A model generated the notes under the pieces. That model had not been told where the DNA came from. It saw only the letters and a list, made by a program, of their open reading frames with translations, and searched no databases. Made by a program: the position numbers and the translations under genes. Of a DNA stretch of 64,000 nucleotides, positions 23,565 through 32,210 are shown one piece after another. The DNA comes from Clostridium thermosuccinogenes (GTDB lineage: Bacteria > Bacillota > Clostridia > Acetivibrionales > DSM-5807), in assembly GCF_002896855.1 (NCBI RefSeq), contig NZ_CP021850.1:62001-126000 (forward strand). The letters are read 5' to 3'. The first letter of the stretch is position 1; each line of letters begins with the position of its first letter.

Positions 23565-25594
23565 TGGTCACTCTTAAAGCTATGCTCCTTCAAATAGAAG
23601 GTTGGAATGAGGCTATTGAAATTTTTAACAGAAAAATAGAGGTGACAGCACAAAAAATGCTGAAGGCGAGCGGGGAGGCAGATCAGCTTGACGACAAGCT
23701 GAAATCTGCCGGAGCCAGCGCCGGCATAATAAGTAAGGCTTTGGACAGTTTGAAAAATCCCTCTTTTATAATAGACAAAGTGGTTGAGGGGATGAAAATA
23801 ATGGATCAATTCACCAATGCTGCCACCAAGCTGAAGTATATCAATAGCGACCTTAAAACACAGGCAGAGCTTCAGGATAAGGTTTTTGCCGCCGCTAACA
23901 GGTCCCGATCTGCCTACTCTGATATGGTCGATGTTATAGCCAAATTGAAGCCTATAACAGAGAAGCAGTTTTTATCCAATGATGAGTTGATTGCCTTTGC
24001 CGAATTAGTGCAGAAAGGCTTCAGGATAAGTGGCGCAGGCACAGAAGAGCAATCATCCGCCATGTCACAGCTAATCAATTCTATGGCAGCAGGAGGATTG
24101 CAGGGTGGTGAATTTGAGTCCATCATGAAAGACGCCCCTGTGATTGCAGATGCGATAGCAGAGTATACCGGAAAGAGTAAGGATGAACTTAAAAAGCTAT
24201 CGGCAGAAGGTTTGATTACTGCTGATATAATTAAAAATGCAATATTTTATTCGGCAGATGATATCAACTCCAGATTTGATGCCATGAGCTCCGAGGCTGA
24301 ATTAATACCTATGACCTTCGCTGATGTATGGAACAGGGTGAAAAATTCTGCGCTACAGGCGTTTAGCGGTGTAATGGAGAGCATTAGTAAGCTCATAAAC
24401 AATAAAGCCTTTACTTCGTTACTGGGCATGGTTACCGGTGCATTGAATGTTATTGTCTTCCCATTGGATAAAATTTTAAAAGCGATATCCTATATTGGAG
24501 ACGTAATCTCCTATCTATGGCCAATTATTGAACCAATACTTACTGCTGTAGGATCTGCACTGCTATTTTGGACTACCACACAAATTCCTCTGCTTACTTC
24601 CAAGATATCATTGATGGTTATGGAGCTATGGTCGGCGGTTCGGCCAATATTGGCGCAGGCAGCAGCCTGGGCTATGGCTAACATGCCTATTTTATTATTA
24701 GGAGCGATGATCGGTCTACTTATTTATGCGATTTTAAAATACGGGGATTGTGTCATCGAGGTGGTTGGCGTAATCGGCGGGGTAATTGGAGGTATCGTAG
24801 CAGTTTTGCTTAATGTTGGTCGGACTATTGTTAATATTCTTATCAGCCTTGCAGAATTCATAAAAAATGTTTTCAAAAATCCCGTATATAGCATAAACAG
24901 GCTATTTGTTAATTTGGCAATTAGCATACTGGATCTTATTCAGTCTATTGCTAAGGCTATTGATAAAGTTTTCGGAACAAGTTTGGCCGACGGGCTACAA
25001 AGTTTTAAAAACTTTTTGAATAACCAGTTGAGTATACGGGTGGGTCCGAAGCCGGAGGATTACACGGAAGAAGAAAAACACAATATGTTGGATATCGTTG
25101 ATACTGTAAATTTTGGTTACGACATAGGTAAAAAAGCAGGTACGACCAGTGTTCAGGAGTTATCTGGTCAATTAAGAAGCTTGTTTTCTCATGACGGCTC
25201 CATAAGTATACCTCATTATGACACTTTTGATGGATTCGAAACTCCAATGGACCCATTGACAGTTGCAAATTTTGATTACAACATGGACACCATAAGCATG
25301 CCTAATTATGATCCTTTTAAAGGTTTCGGAACTCCGATGGACCCATTGATAGTTGAAGGCGTCGGTCCGGGAGGTAAAGTTGAAGTTGATATGTCGGATG
25401 AGGACATGAAATACCTGAGAGACATTGCTGAAAGAGATTACATTAACAAATTCAGCACGGCCACATTGGCTCCCAGCATTTCCGTGAGTTTTGGAGATGT
25501 GCATGAAACGGCAGATGCCGACAAGCTGGCAGGCAGAATACAAAAGATATTGGCAGAGGAGATTGCTATGGCTGCAGAGGGGGTTTATGCTTAA
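23564..25594 (+). CDS. Tail tape measure protein
   Basis: 676 residues, the largest gene of the locus. The N-terminal half carries a tape-measure domain (about residues 60-260, with AMSQLINSMAAGGLQGGEFESIMKDAPVIADAIAEYTGKS). Several hydrophobic segments (about 285-430) could enter the target membrane. The C-terminus has a 30-residue tandem repeat (ISIPHYDTFDGFETPMDPL / ISMPNYDPFKGFGTPMDPL). At roughly 1.5 angstrom per residue the tail would be about 100 nm. ATG 23564 overlaps the long chaperone stop and has GGGGGAGGAG upstream. Confidence 0.92.
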   Translation: MVTLKAMLLQIEGWNEAIEIFNRKIEVTAQKMLKASGEADQLDDKLKSAGASAGIISKALDSLKNPSFIIDKVVEGMKIMDQFTNAATKLKYINSDLKTQAELQDKVFAAANRSRSAYSDMVDVIAKLKPITEKQFLSNDELIAFAELVQKGFRISGAGTEEQSSAMSQLINSMAAGGLQGGEFESIMKDAPVIADAIAEYTGKSKDELKKLSAEGLITADIIKNAIFYSADDINSRFDAMSSEAELIPMTFADVWNRVKNSALQAFSGVMESISKLINNKAFTSLLGMVTGALNVIVFPLDKILKAISYIGDVISYLWPIIEPILTAVGSALLFWTTTQIPLLTSKISLMVMELWSAVRPILAQAAAWAMANMPILLLGAMIGLLIYAILKYGDCVIEVVGVIGGVIGGIVAVLLNVGRTIVNILISLAEFIKNVFKNPVYSINRLFVNLAISILDLIQSIAKAIDKVFGTSLADGLQSFKNFLNNQLSIRVGPKPEDYTEEEKHNMLDIVDTVNFGYDIGKKAGTTSVQELSGQLRSLFSHDGSISIPHYDTFDGFETPMDPLTVANFDYNMDTISMPNYDPFKGFGTPMDPLIVEGVGPGGKVEVDMSDEDMKYLRDIAERDYINKFSTATLAPSISVSFGDVHETADADKLAGRIQKILAEEIAMAAEGVYA

Positions 25595-26253
25595 TGTATG
25601 CTATATTTTTTGACAAGGACAACATAACATACAGGTTGCCCGTGAATCCTGAGCAGATAGAGATAACTTCCACCCAGGCTATTGAAAGGTATGAGATATT
25701 AAAATCAGGACAGGTGGCAATACCAACACATATGGAGCTGAAAGAATATAGCTTTGAGTGTGAGCTGCCCCATACTGTTACGCATTATACGGAAACCTCC
25801 AGAGGCTTCAAGAATGCGGATTACTACCTTCGGTTGTTTGAACAGTGGAGAAAAAACCTTGAACCGGTAAGGTTTATTGCCTGCAACGGAATGGGTGATG
25901 ATATCAACTCTCTGGTGCTGATAGAAGACCTCAGAATAACTGAAAAAGCTGGGGAAGAAGGCGATAAATATGTAAGCTTTAGCCTGCTGGAATACGTAGA
26001 TTTGGAAAAGCAGATAATCCCAAAGCCAGCCGATCAGTTACTGCCTGGAGTTATAAAGGAAGAGCCCCCAAAGGGGGGCAATCCCAAACATAACGGAACT
26101 TATACGGTTGTAAGAGGTGATAGCCTGTGGGCTATTGCAAAGAAATTTTACGGTGATGGGTCCCTGTACACAAAAATTGTGGAAGCCAACAGGGACAAAA
26201 TAAAAAATCCCTCTTTGATCTATCCCGGACAGAAGCTGGTGATCCCCGAATGA
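25594..26253 (+). CDS. LysM-containing baseplate/tail protein (XkdP-like)
   Basis: 219 residues. The N-terminal 150 residues are of the XkdP type (YAIFFDKDNITYRLPVNPEQIEI), and residues 172-218 are a LysM domain (GTYTVVRGDSLWAIAKKFYGDGSLYTKIVEANRDKIKNPSLIYPGQKLVIP). In contractile tails this protein joins tube end and hub; the LysM may contact peptidoglycan. Its ATG overlaps the tape measure stop (TAATG) and its stop overlaps the next start, showing tight coupling. Confidence 0.92.
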   Translation: MYAIFFDKDNITYRLPVNPEQIEITSTQAIERYEILKSGQVAIPTHMELKEYSFECELPHTVTHYTETSRGFKNADYYLRLFEQWRKNLEPVRFIACNGMGDDINSLVLIEDLRITEKAGEEGDKYVSFSLLEYVDLEKQIIPKPADQLLPGVIKEEPPKGGNPKHNGTYTVVRGDSLWAIAKKFYGDGSLYTKIVEANRDKIKNPSLIYPGQKLVIPE

Positions 26254-27194
26254 GTATGGAGTTCCTCGTTAAAGTAGATAACAATGTATATGAAATAAGC
26301 GGGCTTGTTACATCCATATCATATTCAGACAGGCTGAATGACGGATGCAGCAAGCTCGAATTTTCATATGTTGGTGATATCCTGAAAGTTAAAAATGGGA
26401 GTGTCATAAGTTTTAAATATGATAATGTCGGCATCTTTTATGGATATGTATTCAAGCATGGACAAAATAAGAGAAAGGAGATTACTGTCACTGCGTATGA
26501 CCAGCTGAGATACTGCAAGGCAAAGGATACCATTGTGGTCAGGGGTGATTCGGTGACCAGCCTTGTGAAAAAGATGTGCAATTATTTTGGACTCAAAACA
26601 GGGGCTCTTACCAATACAGGTTATACGCTTGCCACAAGTATTCAAGATGACAAGACCTGGCTTGACATTATATATTCCGGAATAGATGACACTCTTACCA
26701 ATACCGGCAGATGGTATTCATTGAGGGATGAGTTTGGCAGCATAGCGCTGCGGGATCTGGTGGATCTGCAGCTTAACCTTGTGCTGGGAGATGAAAGCCT
26801 TGTTTATGACTATAAGTATGACAAGTCCATTGATGATGAGTTTTATAATCAAATCAAGATAGTGAGCGATAATGAGTCTACGGGGAAAAGGGATGTTTAC
26901 ATTACAAAAGACAGTGGTTCAATAGCCAAATATGGCCTGCTGCAGTATTTTGAGGTGCTTAATAAAAATGCGAATCCCTCCCAGGCGAAGTCAAAGGCGG
27001 ATATGCTTCTAAAGCTGTATAACAGGGAGGTTGAGACAATAAGCCTGGACTGCCTGGGGGATACAAGTGTACGAGCCGGGTCCAGTTTTTATGGTCGGAT
27101 TGGTGATATAGAACTCAACAGAAGATTGATTGTCCGTTCAGTCACGCATAAATTCCTGCCGGTTCATACGATGTCTCTGGAGGTGGCAATATGA
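26250..27194 (+). CDS. Baseplate hub protein (XkdQ/YqbQ-like)
   Basis: 314 residues of the XkdQ family, distant relatives of T4 gp27 / P2 gpD hub proteins. Seen: FLVKVDNNVYEISGLVTSISYSDRLNDGCSKLEFSY at the start and DTIVVRGDSVTSLVKKMCNYFGLKTG and WLDIIYSGIDDTL in the middle. It forms the ring to which the tube attaches. It overlaps both neighbours by four bases (ATGA). Family members are sometimes labelled hydrolase, but I see no catalytic motif. Confidence 0.88.
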   Translation: MSMEFLVKVDNNVYEISGLVTSISYSDRLNDGCSKLEFSYVGDILKVKNGSVISFKYDNVGIFYGYVFKHGQNKRKEITVTAYDQLRYCKAKDTIVVRGDSVTSLVKKMCNYFGLKTGALTNTGYTLATSIQDDKTWLDIIYSGIDDTLTNTGRWYSLRDEFGSIALRDLVDLQLNLVLGDESLVYDYKYDKSIDDEFYNQIKIVSDNESTGKRDVYITKDSGSIAKYGLLQYFEVLNKNANPSQAKSKADMLLKLYNREVETISLDCLGDTSVRAGSSFYGRIGDIELNRRLIVRSVTHKFLPVHTMSLEVAI

Positions 27195-27424
27195 TAAATG
27201 AAATTAAAACTATAGTGCAGAACTACCTGAACAACGCTAAGCTGTGCAGCATTATGCTGGGAACGGTAACCGATGATGGGATTAAGGTCAGCGATAAGCT
27301 GGTCATTCCTAAGGAACTTGTTGTCGGAAATTTAAAAAACTCCGTTCTCGTTGGACAGAAGGTCAGGCTTTTGAGGAATCACGGAGGACAGCAGTTCTAT
27401 ATTTTGGAGGTGGTGGCTGAATGA
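27191..27424 (+). CDS. DUF2577 baseplate protein (XkdR-like)
   Basis: 77 residues matching the DUF2577/XkdR pattern (LCSIMLGTVTDDGIKVSDKLVIPKELVVGNLKNSVLVGQKVRLLRNHGGQQFYILEVV). This is an OB-like small protein at the tail tip, possibly equivalent to part of the spike complex. It overlaps xkdQ-like and xkdS-like genes by 4 bases each. Confidence 0.85.
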   Translation: MINEIKTIVQNYLNNAKLCSIMLGTVTDDGIKVSDKLVIPKELVVGNLKNSVLVGQKVRLLRNHGGQQFYILEVVAE

Positions 27425-27816
27425 TACCTCAGGGTTTTATTGATTTTGACCTGATAGCTGCCAAGACTGCAGGAACTACCAGAACTTATAAACTATCGGG
27501 CAATAGGATACAAGGTTTTGCAGACGGGCTGGAAGCTTTAGAACAAGCTATATATAAGGTGCTCAATACTGAGAAATATGAGTACCCGATATATAGCTTT
27601 TCTTATGGCATTGAGCTGGAAAACCTTATAGGAAAGGACCCTCTGTATGTCCAGGTGGAACTAAAAAGAAGGATCCTAGAGTGCCTTCTTAAGGATGAAC
27701 GAATACAGGGAGTTGACAATTTTAAGTTTGAAACTTCCGGGGACCGCCTGTTTTGTGTTTTTGACGTAATAAGTACCTATGGAAAAATCACAGTGACAAA
27801 GGGGGTGGAAATCTGA
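27421..27816 (+). CDS. DUF2634 baseplate wedge protein (XkdS-like, gp25-related)
   Basis: 131 residues. Core motif LEALEQAIYKVLNTEKYEYPIYSFSYGIELENLIGKDPLYVQVELKRRILECLLKDERI is typical of XkdS, a relative of the T4 gp25 wedge/sheath initiator. Seeds sheath polymerisation at the baseplate. Translationally coupled to both neighbours. Confidence 0.9.
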   Translation: MIPQGFIDFDLIAAKTAGTTRTYKLSGNRIQGFADGLEALEQAIYKVLNTEKYEYPIYSFSYGIELENLIGKDPLYVQVELKRRILECLLKDERIQGVDNFKFETSGDRLFCVFDVISTYGKITVTKGVEI

Positions 27817-28835
27817 TGTTTGAAGACATGACTTATGAAAACATACTGAAAGATATGTTGAGCAGGGTGACATCCGATGTGGACAAAAGAGAAGGCTCGG
27901 TTATTTTTGACGCACTGGCCCCATGTGCCTATAAATTAGCGGAAACTTATTTTAAGCTGAACAATTTTATTGATCTGGTAAGCGCTGATACTGCTGTGGG
28001 TGAATATCTGGACCGTGTTGTGGCGGACTATGGGATAAAAAGAAAGGCTGCCACCTATGCAGTAAGAAAGGTTGAAGCAACAGCGCCAGTTGACATCGGT
28101 ACGCGATGGGGACTGAAGGACACAACATATGTTATCACAGAGAAAATGTCGGATACTGAATACAAAGCGAAGTGCGAGCAGTTGGGTTCCATCGGGAATC
28201 AATATTCCGGCCTTCTGGATAACATTGACAATGTGCCTGATGTGGCTGCAGCCCTGACAGACATAATCATTTCCGGTGAGGATGAGGAAACTGACGATAG
28301 CCTAAGAGCAAGATTCTATAACCAGATCCGCACTCCAAGCACTTCCGGAAATGCAGACCATTACAGAAAGTGGGCTATGGAAGTTGCCGGATGTGGAGAT
28401 GCGAAAGTGCTTCCTCTCTGGAATGGAAACGGGACCGTCAAGGTGTTGGTGGTTGACGAAAATATGGCGGTAGATGAGGCTTTGCCGGCTGCCGTGGCAG
28501 CACATATCGAGACAGTACGTCCGATAGGGGCAGCGGTAACAGTGGAAAGCCCGCAGGAAAAGGTCATATCCATATCGGCAGGTGTTGTTCTCGATGGTTC
28601 CAAGACACTGAATGATGTTTACAACAGCTTTTCTAAAGCATTCTCAGAGTATCTTAAGGATATTGTTTTTAAGAACTATAGCATAAGTTACGCACGCATA
28701 GGGAGCCTTTTGTTATCTACGGACGGTGTGGCAGATTATGTAAATCTGCTTGTGAACGGTGGTGCTGCGAATATAACAATTGGCGAAACTGAGGTGCCCG
28801 TAGCCGGAACAATTGCCTTGACGGAGGTGGTATAG
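27816..28835 (+). CDS. Baseplate J family protein (XkdT-like)
   Basis: 339 residues. Baseplate_J hallmarks: YENILKDMLSRVTSDVDKREGSVIFDALAPCAYKLAETYFKL near the start and EDEETDDSLRARFYNQIRTPSTSGNADHYRKWAMEVAGCGDAKVLPLWNGNGTVKVLVVD in the middle. It forms the wedge that triggers sheath contraction (T4 gp6 counterpart). ATG 27816 overlaps the previous TGA. Confidence 0.94.
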   Translation: MFEDMTYENILKDMLSRVTSDVDKREGSVIFDALAPCAYKLAETYFKLNNFIDLVSADTAVGEYLDRVVADYGIKRKAATYAVRKVEATAPVDIGTRWGLKDTTYVITEKMSDTEYKAKCEQLGSIGNQYSGLLDNIDNVPDVAAALTDIIISGEDEETDDSLRARFYNQIRTPSTSGNADHYRKWAMEVAGCGDAKVLPLWNGNGTVKVLVVDENMAVDEALPAAVAAHIETVRPIGAAVTVESPQEKVISISAGVVLDGSKTLNDVYNSFSKAFSEYLKDIVFKNYSISYARIGSLLLSTDGVADYVNLLVNGGAANITIGETEVPVAGTIALTEVV

Positions 28836-28836
28836 C

Positions 28837-29364
28837 ATGAATCTGATGGATCTGCTGCCTGACTATTATAAAGGCAATCTTACGATGGAAGAGCTGCAGG
28901 ATATTTTAAGCGCAGATATGGACAATCTGGCAACGGCCTTCGATAAGACGATAAACCAGTGCTTTGTGAACACTGCTACTGACCTATTGAGCCGGTATGA
29001 AAAGATTTTCGGGCTTCAAGTTGATGTCAATAAACCCGATGAGTTCCGACGTGAACGCATCCGGGCAAAGATTAGGGGTACCGGAACGGTAACAAAGCAG
29101 ATGATAAAGGATGTGGCGAGCTCTTATTCCAATGGTGAAGTGGAGGTAATAGAAGACCCTTCTAATTACAGCTTTAAAATAAAGTTTATTGGCACAAAGG
29201 GAATTCCTGCGAATATGACCGACCTGACATTGACCATTCAGGAAATCAAACCAGCTCACTTAGCTTTTGAATTTGAATTTACTTATAATACCTGGAAGGA
29301 TGTTGAGGGTATGACCTGGAGTGAGGCAAGTACTTATACATGGAATGAATTAAGAGTGAGGTGA
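28837..29364 (+). CDS. DUF2313 tail protein (XkdU/YmfQ-like, gpI-related)
   Basis: 175 residues of the XkdU family: LMDLLPDYYKGNLTMEELQDILSADMDNLATAFDKTINQCFVNTATDLLSRYEKIFGL, then FRRERIRAKIRGTGTVTKQMIKDV. It is the baseplate component to which tail fibres attach (P2 gpI counterpart). It starts one base after the J-protein stop. Confidence 0.9.
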   Translation: MNLMDLLPDYYKGNLTMEELQDILSADMDNLATAFDKTINQCFVNTATDLLSRYEKIFGLQVDVNKPDEFRRERIRAKIRGTGTVTKQMIKDVASSYSNGEVEVIEDPSNYSFKIKFIGTKGIPANMTDLTLTIQEIKPAHLAFEFEFTYNTWKDVEGMTWSEASTYTWNELRVR

Positions 29365-29368
29365 TTAT

Positions 29369-30802
29369 ATGGCTGAATATACAAATAATTATAATTTGGA
29401 GAAGCAGCAAGCGAATGAATATATCAGCATCGAGGGAATAAATGATAACTTTGATATAATTGATGCTCAAATGAAAAGCAATGAGGAAGCAGCTTCTAAG
29501 GTGCAAACAGACCTCAATGAGCACATGAAAGACAATATGAAGCATATAGTCTACGCTGTAGCAAGCGGTACAAATACTTATACGGCTGCAATCAATGGTA
29601 TTACATCGCTTGTTGAAGGGATGAGCATTAAAATCAAGTTCCCCAATGCAAACACAGGAGCAAGTACCCTTAATATTAACGGTCTGGGAGCAAAAGAAAT
29701 ACGTAAGAGCAATGGAAATGCTTTGTCCAGTGGAAACATAAAGGCAGGACAGATATGCCATCTGGTTTACACTGGTTCGGTTTTTCAGTTATTGGGTGAA
29801 GGGGGTGAGTATGGAACAGCCACATCCGATAAAGTATTAGCTGGTTATACTATAGGGACAGAAAGTGGAGTTATGGAAGGTACGATGCCCAATAATGGAC
29901 CTGCTGCAGCAGATACAATCAACCTTACGAACCAAAACCAGGAGTATACTATTGCACAAGGGTATCATTCCGGATTACGCAAAATAAAGGCTGCAATTAG
30001 TGGATTGGCAGCAAATGTAATAAAAGCTGGCACCACGGTGGGTGGTATAGTAGGTACATTTACATCAGATGCGAATGCAGCAGCAGGTCATATATTGTCT
30101 GGAATGACAGCGTATGTCAATGGTAATAAGATTACAGGCAATATTCCAAGCAAAGGTGCGGCAACATATACACCGGGAACAACCAATCAGACTATTGCAG
30201 CTGGACAGTATTTATCAGGAACTCAAACTATTATAGGCGATGCTAATTTAGTAGCTGCAAATATAAAAAGTGGTATTTCTATATTTGGAGTTACAGGCTC
30301 TTATCAAACTCCTGTAATAAAAAGCATACAAAGAGGTTCATACACCTTTGATGATACAACTTCTTCTGTAAATATAACTATATCTGCAGTAGATTTAAAT
30401 GCAGCCATTGTATTGTTTTCTCATAAGTATATAAGTGGAATAACAACGCCTTATAATGTACTTATTTGGGCAAGACTTACTAGCCCGACTACACTTGAAT
30501 TAGCAAGGGCGCAAGCACAAGGTCAACAACAAGTGGAATGGCAAGTAGTTGAGTTTAATAATGTAAAAAGCGTACAAAGAGGTACTGTAAATATGAATTC
30601 ATCTGCTACGGTTACTATAAATGCAGTTGATTTGAGTAAATCGTTGTGTTTTGCATCTTTTAAAGATTCAGGGTCGGGAGGTGATATGAGTAATGCATTT
30701 GTGGCAATTAAATTTAATAGTACAACTCAATTGTCGTTAAGCGCATACGCCACAATTTCTAATACACGAAGTGTGCATTGGCAAGTAATAGAATTTAAGT
30801 AA
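29369..30802 (+). CDS. Tail fibre / receptor-binding protein
   Basis: 477 residues. The N-terminus (EYTNNYNLEKQQANEYISIEGINDNFDIID) is the usual attachment segment. The middle (about 165-310) has glycine-rich repeats of the type AYVNGNKITGNIPSKGAATYTPGTTNQTIAAGQYLSGTQTI. The C-terminus is a duplicated domain of about 80 residues: IKSIQRGSYTF...VEWQVVEF and VKSVQRGTVNM...VHWQVIEF, each probably a receptor-binding module. Base composition becomes more AT-rich from about 30300, hinting at exchange of the tip. It determines the target range. Confidence 0.88.
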   Translation: MAEYTNNYNLEKQQANEYISIEGINDNFDIIDAQMKSNEEAASKVQTDLNEHMKDNMKHIVYAVASGTNTYTAAINGITSLVEGMSIKIKFPNANTGASTLNINGLGAKEIRKSNGNALSSGNIKAGQICHLVYTGSVFQLLGEGGEYGTATSDKVLAGYTIGTESGVMEGTMPNNGPAAADTINLTNQNQEYTIAQGYHSGLRKIKAAISGLAANVIKAGTTVGGIVGTFTSDANAAAGHILSGMTAYVNGNKITGNIPSKGAATYTPGTTNQTIAAGQYLSGTQTIIGDANLVAANIKSGISIFGVTGSYQTPVIKSIQRGSYTFDDTTSSVNITISAVDLNAAIVLFSHKYISGITTPYNVLIWARLTSPTTLELARAQAQGQQQVEWQVVEFNNVKSVQRGTVNMNSSATVTINAVDLSKSLCFASFKDSGSGGDMSNAFVAIKFNSTTQLSLSAYATISNTRSVHWQVIEFK

Positions 30803-30815
30803 TGGAGGTGTATAT

Positions 30816-31082
30816 ATGTTTTACTATGCTCAGTTAAATGAAAACAATATATGTGTTGGAGTGTCTATGCTTTCAGGTGAAGTTAATGCTTCAAATATGG
30901 TGCAAATTTCTGATTATTCAGAAGATTATATTTATCGAAAGTATGATGCTGAAGCTCAGACATGGGGCACAGAGAAGTATGAGCCAGAAACTAATACTAG
31001 GCTAACAGAGTTTGAAGAAGCTAGACAACGCATATCCGACATTGAAATGGCATTAGCTGCTATTATGGGAGGTGCTGTATGA
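30816..31082 (+). CDS. Small tail-associated protein (XkdW position), possible fibre chaperone
   Basis: 88 residues, GGAGG ahead of ATG 30816. Sequence FYYAQLNENNICVGVSMLSGEVNASNMVQISDYSEDYIYRKYD, then a helical C-terminus FEEARQRISDIEMALAAIMGGAV. Small proteins with this start and layout follow fibre genes in Firmicute phages and may help fibre folding or attach to the fibre; the function is not established. It overlaps the next small ORF by 4 bases. Confidence 0.7.
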   Translation: MFYYAQLNENNICVGVSMLSGEVNASNMVQISDYSEDYIYRKYDAEAQTWGTEKYEPETNTRLTEFEEARQRISDIEMALAAIMGGAV

Positions 31083-31225
31083 TGCCAGAATGGAAAAAGA
31101 ACATATTTGTGAGAGTTATAAGTACAAGAATGACAACCGAAGGCAGGACAGCAGAGGATATTTTGCTTGACTACCCAACACTAACGGAAGCAGAAAAAGC
31201 TGAAATTCTGACAGGGCTTGCTTAA
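31079..31225 (+). CDS. 48-residue small phage protein (XkdX position)
   Basis: ATG 31079 overlaps the previous stop (ATGA), with GGAGG 6 bases upstream. The product MMPEWKKNIFVRVISTRMTT continues GRTAEDILLDYPTLTEAEKAEILTGLA. It occupies the place of XkdX-type mini-proteins between fibre and lysis genes. The RTAEDILLDYPTL part resembles small phage proteins with a G-RT-EDV-P motif. No function is known to me. Confidence 0.65.
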   Translation: MMPEWKKNIFVRVISTRMTTEGRTAEDILLDYPTLTEAEKAEILTGLA

Positions 31226-31250
31226 CGGCAGGCCCTTATTATTTTTTCGA
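31212..31250 (+). terminator. Possible intrinsic terminator before the lysis cassette
   Basis: Arms AGGGCTTGC / GGCAGGCCCT around TTAAC, then TTATTATTTTTT. Some readthrough is expected, since no clear promoter precedes the lysis genes. Confidence 0.5.
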
Positions 31251-31263
31251 AAGAGGGTGTCTT

Positions 31264-31536
31264 ATGGGAGAAGGCGAGCATAAATGTATAATGGAGGAAA
31301 GAGTGAGGGCATTGGAGACAGATCAGGCTGAAACCCGTATTTATGTCAAGGAAATCCGTGAGGATATACAGGAAATTAAAGCAGACATCAAGAAGGCGGC
31401 TCAGCACCCTCAACCTAAAGAAGACAGCAGGATTTGGAGTCAAATTGTGATAGAGCTCATTAAACTGGTAAAGTACTGTGTTGCTGTTCTAGGAGGTGTT
31501 ATAGGCGCCGCCAAGATTATCGGAAAGGGTGGCTAA
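31264..31536 (+). CDS. xhlA: Hemolysin XhlA-family protein
   Basis: 90 residues: an N-terminal coiled coil (EERVRALETDQAETRIYVKEIREDIQEIKADIKKA) and one C-terminal membrane helix (about 65-86, KLVKYCVAVLGGVIGAAKII). This is the XhlA layout. In PBSX, XhlA together with the holin and amidase lyses the producer to release particles. Confidence 0.88.
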   Translation: MGEGEHKCIMEERVRALETDQAETRIYVKEIREDIQEIKADIKKAAQHPQPKEDSRIWSQIVIELIKLVKYCVAVLGGVIGAAKIIGKGG

Positions 31537-31580
31537 TAGTACGCCTATTAGTGTGCCTATTAAAGTGAAGGAGGTAAAAG

Positions 31581-32210
31581 ATGAAGGTATATATTTCGCC
31601 CAGCACGCAGGAAAAGAATATCGGAGTTGGAAATTATGGTACGGAAGAAAAAAGGATGAATGAAATTGCGGACATCGTTTGTCCTCTCCTGGAGTACAAC
31701 GGATTCACAGTCAAAAGGAACAGGCCGGAAATGACATTATCACAGATTATAGCCGATTCCGATGCGTGGAAACCAGATATACATGTGGCAATACACAGCA
31801 ATGCAGTGGGTGGAAGTGGTGCAGGACAGGCTAGAGGTTGTGAGGTTTACGGATATCTGATTGATGGGAGGGTTACCAACAGCCAGAGGCTTTCAGAAGC
31901 AATATATAAGGAAGTGTCTGCTATTACTCCCACGTCCGACAGAGGAGTAAAAAACGGAGTGCCTCTTAATCTTGCTGAGATTGTGACGGTCAAAGCTACC
32001 AGTTGTATTGTTGAGGTTGCCTTCCACGACAATATGGAGGATGCTATCTGGATAATGAACAATATACCTCGGATTGGCGAGGCAATAGTAAAAGGTATCT
32101 GCAATTACTTTGGTGTAAGTTTCAGAAAGCCTTCCGATACTGTGGATTGGAAAGCAAAATATGAGAATCTTGTGGCACAATTGAAAAATCTTGTGAAAGG
32201 GTTAGATTGA
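31581..32210 (+). CDS. N-acetylmuramoyl-L-alanine amidase (Amidase_3 endolysin)
   Basis: 209 residues. The zinc amidase fold spans about 1-175: YISPSTQEKNIGVGNYGTEEKRMNEIADIVCP, the metal His in DIHVAIHSNA, and the catalytic Glu in SCIVEVAFHDN. A short C-terminal tail may target the wall. It cleaves the MurNAc-L-Ala bond. GGAGGT lies upstream of ATG 31581. It overlaps the following membrane protein gene, consistent with a lysis cassette. No signal peptide, so release needs the holin. Confidence 0.92.
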   Translation: MKVYISPSTQEKNIGVGNYGTEEKRMNEIADIVCPLLEYNGFTVKRNRPEMTLSQIIADSDAWKPDIHVAIHSNAVGGSGAGQARGCEVYGYLIDGRVTNSQRLSEAIYKEVSAITPTSDRGVKNGVPLNLAEIVTVKATSCIVEVAFHDNMEDAIWIMNNIPRIGEAIVKGICNYFGVSFRKPSDTVDWKAKYENLVAQLKNLVKGLD

